DNA of 64,000 bases from Caulobacter sp. (lineage in GTDB: Bacteria > Pseudomonadota > Alphaproteobacteria > Caulobacterales > Caulobacteraceae). The notes beneath the pieces are model-generated. The model saw only the letters and a program-made list of their open reading frames with translations. It had not been told where the DNA came from and searched no databases. The position numbers were made by a program, and so were the translations under genes. The stretch's first letter is position 1; each line of letters starts with the position of its first letter. The stretch is taken from the NCBI GenBank assembly GCA_016125585.1, contig WGLL01000011.1, positions 1 to 64,000 on the forward strand, written 5' to 3'. This document shows, piece by piece, positions 60,439 through 64,000 of the stretch.

Positions 60439-61341
60439 CTAGACCACCAGCGGCGACGACAGCAGGTCGACGTCCTTGTAGTACTCGTTGTCCGAGCCAT
60501 CGATCGTGGCCCGCTCGATCAGGCGCTTGGAAGCGCCCCGGTTCTGCGGGCCGGTCACCAGCAGGTCCGGCGTCAGGTTGAGCGGACGGCCGCCCTCGCC
60601 GCACAGGGTCTGGATCAGCTTGAAGGCGGCCTCGTAGTTGGCGGGGGTCAGCTCGGCCTGCGAGCGGAAGCACATCTGCCAGAAGCCGTACCCGACGTTG
60701 AGCCGGCCACGCGTCCCGTAGAGGAACTCGTCCGTCTTCAGGACGTGCTCGGAGGTGATGTCCGACAGGACCTGGAACTCGATCTTCTCGCGCTCCTGGT
60801 AGATCAGCGGCTTCAGCGGGCGCTTGGTGACCATCAGGTACCAGGGCTCGCCGGCGCCGGCCTGCAGGTTGGAGACGGTGATCGCCTCGCCCTTGGCGTT
60901 GAACGACGGGTGGTCGGTGTCGAAGAAGTACTGGTTGTCGTAGCAGGCGGTCGCGATGCCGCCGGCCAGGGCCTCGAAGACCAGCTGGTCGGGCAGCTCA
61001 GCGCCGGCCTGACCGAGGTCCTCCAGGAACGGCTTCAGGACGCCGACCTGGTCGTCGGAAACGTCGTCGCGATCGAGCTTGTAGGAGCCCTCGAACTTGC
61101 GGTTCTTGATCGCGTAGTCGCTGGTGGTCAGCGACTGCCAGACGCGGTCGCCGACCCATTCCCGCATGCGGGCCAGCTGGCCGAGCCAGCCGTACTTTTC
61201 CTCGCGCGTGGACGAGGGGACCTTGGTCGCGATGCGCGGCCAGACCGGGGTGTAGGCTGCGAACGCGCCCTGGAAGGCGGCCTTGAAGCCGGTGAAGACG
61301 GCCGCCAGGAGGGCGGCGGTGATGACGATGGCGCGGGCCAT
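60439..61341 (-). CDS. Major capsid protein (Mu gpT-like)
   Basis: 300 residues. FTGFKAAFQGAFAAYTPVWPRIATKVPSSTREEKYGWLGQLARMREWVGDRVWQSLTTSDYAIKNRKFEGSYKLDRDDVSDDQVGV is the Mu gpT N-terminal signature and SSPLVV the end. HK97-type fold, forms the icosahedral head. Confidence 0.93.
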   Translation of the reverse strand: MARAIVITAALLAAVFTGFKAAFQGAFAAYTPVWPRIATKVPSSTREEKYGWLGQLARMREWVGDRVWQSLTTSDYAIKNRKFEGSYKLDRDDVSDDQVGVLKPFLEDLGQAGAELPDQLVFEALAGGIATACYDNQYFFDTDHPSFNAKGEAITVSNLQAGAGEPWYLMVTKRPLKPLIYQEREKIEFQVLSDITSEHVLKTDEFLYGTRGRLNVGYGFWQMCFRSQAELTPANYEAAFKLIQTLCGEGGRPLNLTPDLLVTGPQNRGASKRLIERATIDGSDNEYYKDVDLLSSPLVV

Positions 61342-61349
61342 TTGGTCTC

Positions 61350-62129
61350 CTAGAAGCTGATTTCGATGAGGGCGCGGGCGCCGATCTGCGCCGTGTTCGC
61401 ACCGCCAACGGTGAGGGAGATGACATCGCCCTCGACCACCACGTTGGCGGCCGTGGGCTGGGCGCTGTCGACGTCGCCGGCGGCCGAGGCGGCCTGGGCG
61501 ATGGTGACGACGCCGCCGGTGATGTTCACCGCGCCGATCTTGCCGGTCAGGGTGGCGTCGCCGGTGGCCAGCGCGCCGTCCGTCACGGACCAGATGTTGG
61601 TGACCGCACCGCCGCGCGGAGCGACCGTGCGATAGACCTGAGCCTGGGCGCCGCGGAGGTCCGCCAGGACGACGGAGAGGTAGAGGCGGCGCGCCTTCGG
61701 CGTGTCCGCTCCGACCAGCACCCAGACGCCCTCGGCCGTGACATCGAAGACGACGCCGGCCACGGCCCGCAGGCCCGCACCGACCGTCTTGGCCACGGTC
61801 TGGTCGTCGGCGGCAAAGCAGGGCTCGCCGATGTCGGCCACCACGATGGCGTCGCCGCCGCCGGAGTTGGCGAACAGGAAGACGCCCCGATCGACGTCGA
61901 CCGACTGGTCTCCGTCCAGGGCCCCGCCCAGGACACTGGCGGCGGCCAGGCCGACCACGCGGAGGGTCTTGGCCTCGGCGATCGACGCGGCGACCCGGGC
62001 GGCGATGGCCTTGCCGGCCACGGTGGCCACCAGGCCGTTTTGCCAGATTTGCGCGCCGGCCTTGACCGGCAAACGGGTGGTCTTCGGGTCGCGCTCCTTA
62101 CGCGCCCGGGCGGCGTTCAGGGCGGCCAT
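61350..62129 (-). CDS. Probable head decoration protein (DUF2190-like)
   Basis: 259 residues. VKAGAQIWQNGLVATVAGKAIAARVAAS...SVDVDRGVFLFANSGGGDAIVVADIGEPCFAADDQTVAK is the compact beta-barrel seen in gpD/DUF2190-like head decorations; a second beta-rich domain (ATLTGKIGAVNITGGVVTIAQAASAAGD...EGDVISLTVGGANTAQIG) is added. Lies between scaffold and capsid. Confidence 0.7.
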   Translation of the reverse strand: MAALNAARARKERDPKTTRLPVKAGAQIWQNGLVATVAGKAIAARVAASIAEAKTLRVVGLAAASVLGGALDGDQSVDVDRGVFLFANSGGGDAIVVADIGEPCFAADDQTVAKTVGAGLRAVAGVVFDVTAEGVWVLVGADTPKARRLYLSVVLADLRGAQAQVYRTVAPRGGAVTNIWSVTDGALATGDATLTGKIGAVNITGGVVTIAQAASAAGDVDSAQPTAANVVVEGDVISLTVGGANTAQIGARALIEISF

Positions 62130-62681
62130 CTAGAGCCCCTCCTTCTTGGCGGCGAGGAAGTCTTCCTCGGACATCTCCATGGCCAGGCAGATGGCCCGGT
62201 CCTCGTCGGAGAGGGTGACGGTGTCGGGATCGACCTTCTGGCGGTTGCCCGGGCCCGGCTTCAGGATCGTCGGCGAAACCGCCACGATCTTGGCGAAGCG
62301 TTCGGGGTCGGAGCTGGCCAGCTCGATGAAGGTCGAGCGGGCGGCCGGGGTGATCTTGCCGGCCTCGATCGCTGCGTCGACGGCCGATTCAGCCGCCGTG
62401 TTGGCCGTGTTCTGCTCCAGCTCGGCGAGGCGCTCGGTCAGGGTGACGACCGTCTCGCGCAGGTCGGAATCCGAACCGCCCTTGAGGGTCTTGATCGCGG
62501 CGCAGATGGCGGGACCATCGGGCGCGCCGGTGAGGCCGGCCGCCGTGTTGATCGCGGCCAGGGTGGTGGCGGCGGTGGAGGCCTGGGCGGCCTCCGCCGT
62601 CAGGGTGGCGATCCGCTCCAGGACTTGCTCCTGGGTGGCGGTTTCCGGAAGCCCGAGGGCCTCCAGGAGGGCTTTGTCCAT
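62130..62681 (-). CDS. Scaffold protein Z (nested, in-frame start)
   Basis: 183 residues of the C-terminal part of I, starting at an internal ATG (62681) with GGAGA 10 bases before. Mu is known to make Z this way. Internal initiation is inferred from position and ribosome site. Confidence 0.55.
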   Translation of the reverse strand: MDKALLEALGLPETATQEQVLERIATLTAEAAQASTAATTLAAINTAAGLTGAPDGPAICAAIKTLKGGSDSDLRETVVTLTERLAELEQNTANTAAESAVDAAIEAGKITPAARSTFIELASSDPERFAKIVAVSPTILKPGPGNRQKVDPDTVTLSDEDRAICLAMEMSEEDFLAAKKEGL

Positions 62682-63191
62682 GGGGGTGTTGTCTCCGGGC
62701 TGGACGGGTTGCTCACTCGCCACAGCGGCGAGATCGAGGGCTGGGTTGTTGGTGAGGCCGGCGCGGAGGATGGCGGCGATGTTGCGCTGCTTGTCCTCGA
62801 CGAAGGTGGGAGAGATGTAGCGGTACTGGCCGTCAGTCAGGGCGGCCCGGGCCTCGGCGGTCCACTCGACCCGGGCCCAGATGCCGTCCTCTCGCGCTTC
62901 CAGCTGCTTCATCCAGCCGGCGGCCGGCGCTCGTCCGCCGACGCCGCGCACCGCCGAGAAGTCGGACTGGTGGTCGTAGTCGATGACCAGCTCGGCGCGG
63001 CTGCCGACCCGCTTCATGGACGTGGCGATCACACGCTCGGCAGCCGCCTTGTCCTTGAGAAGCCAGGGCTTGCGGCCGTCGTTGGGCGCGACCTCGCCAT
63101 AGGGAAACAGCTGCACCCACTCGGCGGGCTCGCCGGCGGCCGTGATCGCCAGGGCGGCGAGCGAAGTGGAGGTCAGGAAGGCGGTCTTCAT
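62130..63191 (-). CDS. Phage protease I with fused scaffold Z (Mu gpI/Z)
   Basis: 353 residues from the ATG at 63191; a TTG at 63218 is possible. VAPNDGRKPWLLKDKAAAERVIATSMKRVGSRAELVIDYDHQSDF...GGRAPAAGWMKQLEAREDGIWARVEWTAEARAALTDGQYRYISPTF is the Mu I protease. The remaining 180 residues, after QPGDNTPMDKALLEALGLPE, are helical and serve as scaffold. The protease cleaves the scaffold and itself in prohead maturation. Confidence 0.92.
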   Translation of the reverse strand: MKTAFLTSTSLAALAITAAGEPAEWVQLFPYGEVAPNDGRKPWLLKDKAAAERVIATSMKRVGSRAELVIDYDHQSDFSAVRGVGGRAPAAGWMKQLEAREDGIWARVEWTAEARAALTDGQYRYISPTFVEDKQRNIAAILRAGLTNNPALDLAAVASEQPVQPGDNTPMDKALLEALGLPETATQEQVLERIATLTAEAAQASTAATTLAAINTAAGLTGAPDGPAICAAIKTLKGGSDSDLRETVVTLTERLAELEQNTANTAAESAVDAAIEAGKITPAARSTFIELASSDPERFAKIVAVSPTILKPGPGNRQKVDPDTVTLSDEDRAICLAMEMSEEDFLAAKKEGL

Positions 63192-63337
63192 CCCGGCAAA
63201 ACTGCCGGTTGGGACCAACCCGTCCCATGCTGAAATCCTTCAGCATGAAGCCCGAAGGGATGGCTGAGGCGATCTTAGACACGGATCGGGACGGCGCGAA
63301 AGGCGCCCTAGTGGTCTCGCCTCACCGGCAAACGCAT
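63192..63337. other. Short gap between I/Z and F-like genes
   Basis: A 146-base spacer, unusually long within an otherwise packed late operon. A separate start of the I gene or promoter may lie here. No clear motif seen. Confidence 0.3.
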
Positions 63338-64000
63338 CTACTCCACGACGGGTTTCCGGAAGGCGAGGACGCCGGTGCGGAAGGCGTCCAGCGACAGCTG
63401 GCCGTCTAGGCTGGTGCGGAACGACCACCAGCTGCCGGAGCCGCCGGGGGCCATATCGACGACGACGTCCACGACGCCCTGCGCCAGTTTGATCCGACGG
63501 ATGTAGCGGCGTAGCAGCAGCTGCTCCTCCCCCTCGGCCCAAATCCAGCGAATCTCGTCCGGGTCGGCGATCGCCTCGGCGGCCAGCGGCAGCGCCCGCA
63601 GGCGCGGCGCAGTCAGTCGAAGCGCCTGGCCGCTGGCGGTGGTGAACAGGGCCGGGCTGATCGGGACAGGCTCGCCGGCGGCGTCCCGGAAGACCTTGGC
63701 CGGTTTCACCAGCTCGAAGCGGTCGAAGAAGGCCCGCTCCGCCGCTGGCCGGTCCAGCGTCGGCATCGGCGACGGGCCGAGGCGGGGGGTTATCGGCGGC
63801 CGACCGCCCCCCATGACATCGGCGACCTGGGGCAGCCCCGCCCCGCCGCGAGGGGTTGCGCCGTCGAGCCAGGCCTGGCCGATATTGAAGTTGAAGCCCG
63901 GGTCGATCCCCTCCTCGATCACCGACGCTTCTCCGGTGCGCGGGTTGACGTAGGTCCGGTTCGGGAACCGGACCGGCTCCTCGGTCACCGACCATCCCCG
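63338..64000 (-). CDS. Phage minor head protein F (gp30), C-terminal part, with PBECR-type nuclease-like domain
   Basis: The frame is open to the right edge (220 codons seen), starting mid-protein with RGWSVTEEPVRFPNRTYVNPRTGEASVIEEGIDPGFNFNIGQAW, the usual junction of Mu F head-morphogenesis proteins. From about 63770 to the stop the sequence fits a PBECR2-like (barnase/EndoU/ColE5-RelE fold) nuclease domain: DPDEIRWIWAEGEEQLLLRRYIRRIKLAQGVVDVVVDMAPGGSGSWWSF. These domains are known to be fused to phage head proteins and are thought to be injected with DNA. Start lies outside the window. Confidence 0.75.
   Translation of the reverse strand, partial: RGWSVTEEPVRFPNRTYVNPRTGEASVIEEGIDPGFNFNIGQAWLDGATPRGGAGLPQVADVMGGGRPPITPRLGPSPMPTLDRPAAERAFFDRFELVKPAKVFRDAAGEPVPISPALFTTASGQALRLTAPRLRALPLAAEAIADPDEIRWIWAEGEEQLLLRRYIRRIKLAQGVVDVVVDMAPGGSGSWWSFRTSLDGQLSLDAFRTGVLAFRKPVVE

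Larger units (their letters stand above)
47352..64000 (-). mobile_element. Mu-like prophage (one end, late region; other end outside the window)
   Basis: Gene content and order from right to left follow phage Mu: F (gp30), I/Z, decoration, T, gp35, gp36, G, gp37, gp38, L, M, gp41, tape measure, N (gp43), P (gp44), gp45, gp46, gp47, gp48, tail fibre, then a DNA methylase. G is displaced to after gp36. All genes are on the minus strand and overlap or abut. Early genes (repressor, transposase A/B) are outside. Composition matches the host, so it has been resident or well adapted. Confidence 0.9.

Overview
The window is GC-rich (roughly 65-70%) chromosomal DNA, most likely from a member of the Caulobacteraceae (Caulobacter/Phenylobacterium-like alphaproteobacteria). 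This rests on a PodJ-like polarity protein with CtrA- and CcrM-type sites in its promoter, an alphaproteobacterial direct-repeat SOS box (GAAC-N7-GAAC) before recA, an isocitrate dehydrogenase of the short eukaryote-like type, a ligase-associated Lhr-type helicase/phosphoesterase pair, and many short palindromic intergenic repeats. The genus is not proven.

Layout. 1-2916: N-terminal 972 codons of a large secreted RTX protein (minus strand, runs off the left edge). 3287-16525: housekeeping block with a DUF885 metalloprotease-like protein, an EAL phosphodiesterase divergent from recA, alaS, icd, and TetR and Crp/Fnr regulators. 16774-22202: small envelope and redox genes plus two acyl-CoA dehydrogenases flanking a DsbA-fold isomerase. 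22418-24612: an AT-richer three-gene island that looks like a peptide natural-product (RiPP) locus: a 69-residue peptide ending in an aromatic/acidic pattern, a 280-residue protein with Asp-rich motifs resembling class I isoprenoid synthases, and a radical SAM/SPASM maturase. 24705-40824: chromosomal genes including rnk, an ADP-ribosylglycohydrolase, two secreted/lipoprotein genes, a MprF-like aminoacyltransferase, podJ, a TauE/SafE exporter, and the helicase/PdeM pair.

41041-44449: a complete 3409-bp IS1-type transposon with 22-bp perfect terminal inverted repeats and an 8-bp target duplication. It carries one DDE transposase, five passenger genes and a tRNA whose anticodon loop is abnormal. 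It sits 14 bases before the start codon of a DinG/XPD-type helicase gene (44472-47288).

47352-64000: one end of a Mu-like prophage, read on the minus strand, so the window shows late genes in reverse: minor head protein with a C-terminal nuclease-like domain (partial at the right edge), protease/scaffold, decoration protein, major capsid, neck genes, sheath, tube, a tail chaperone with a canonical -1 slippery heptamer (GGGTTTT), tape measure, baseplate genes, tail fibre, and a Dam-type adenine methylase in the position where Mu carries mom.

The best candidates for something undescribed are the 22.4-24.6 kb peptide-modification operon and the tRNA-bearing transposon.
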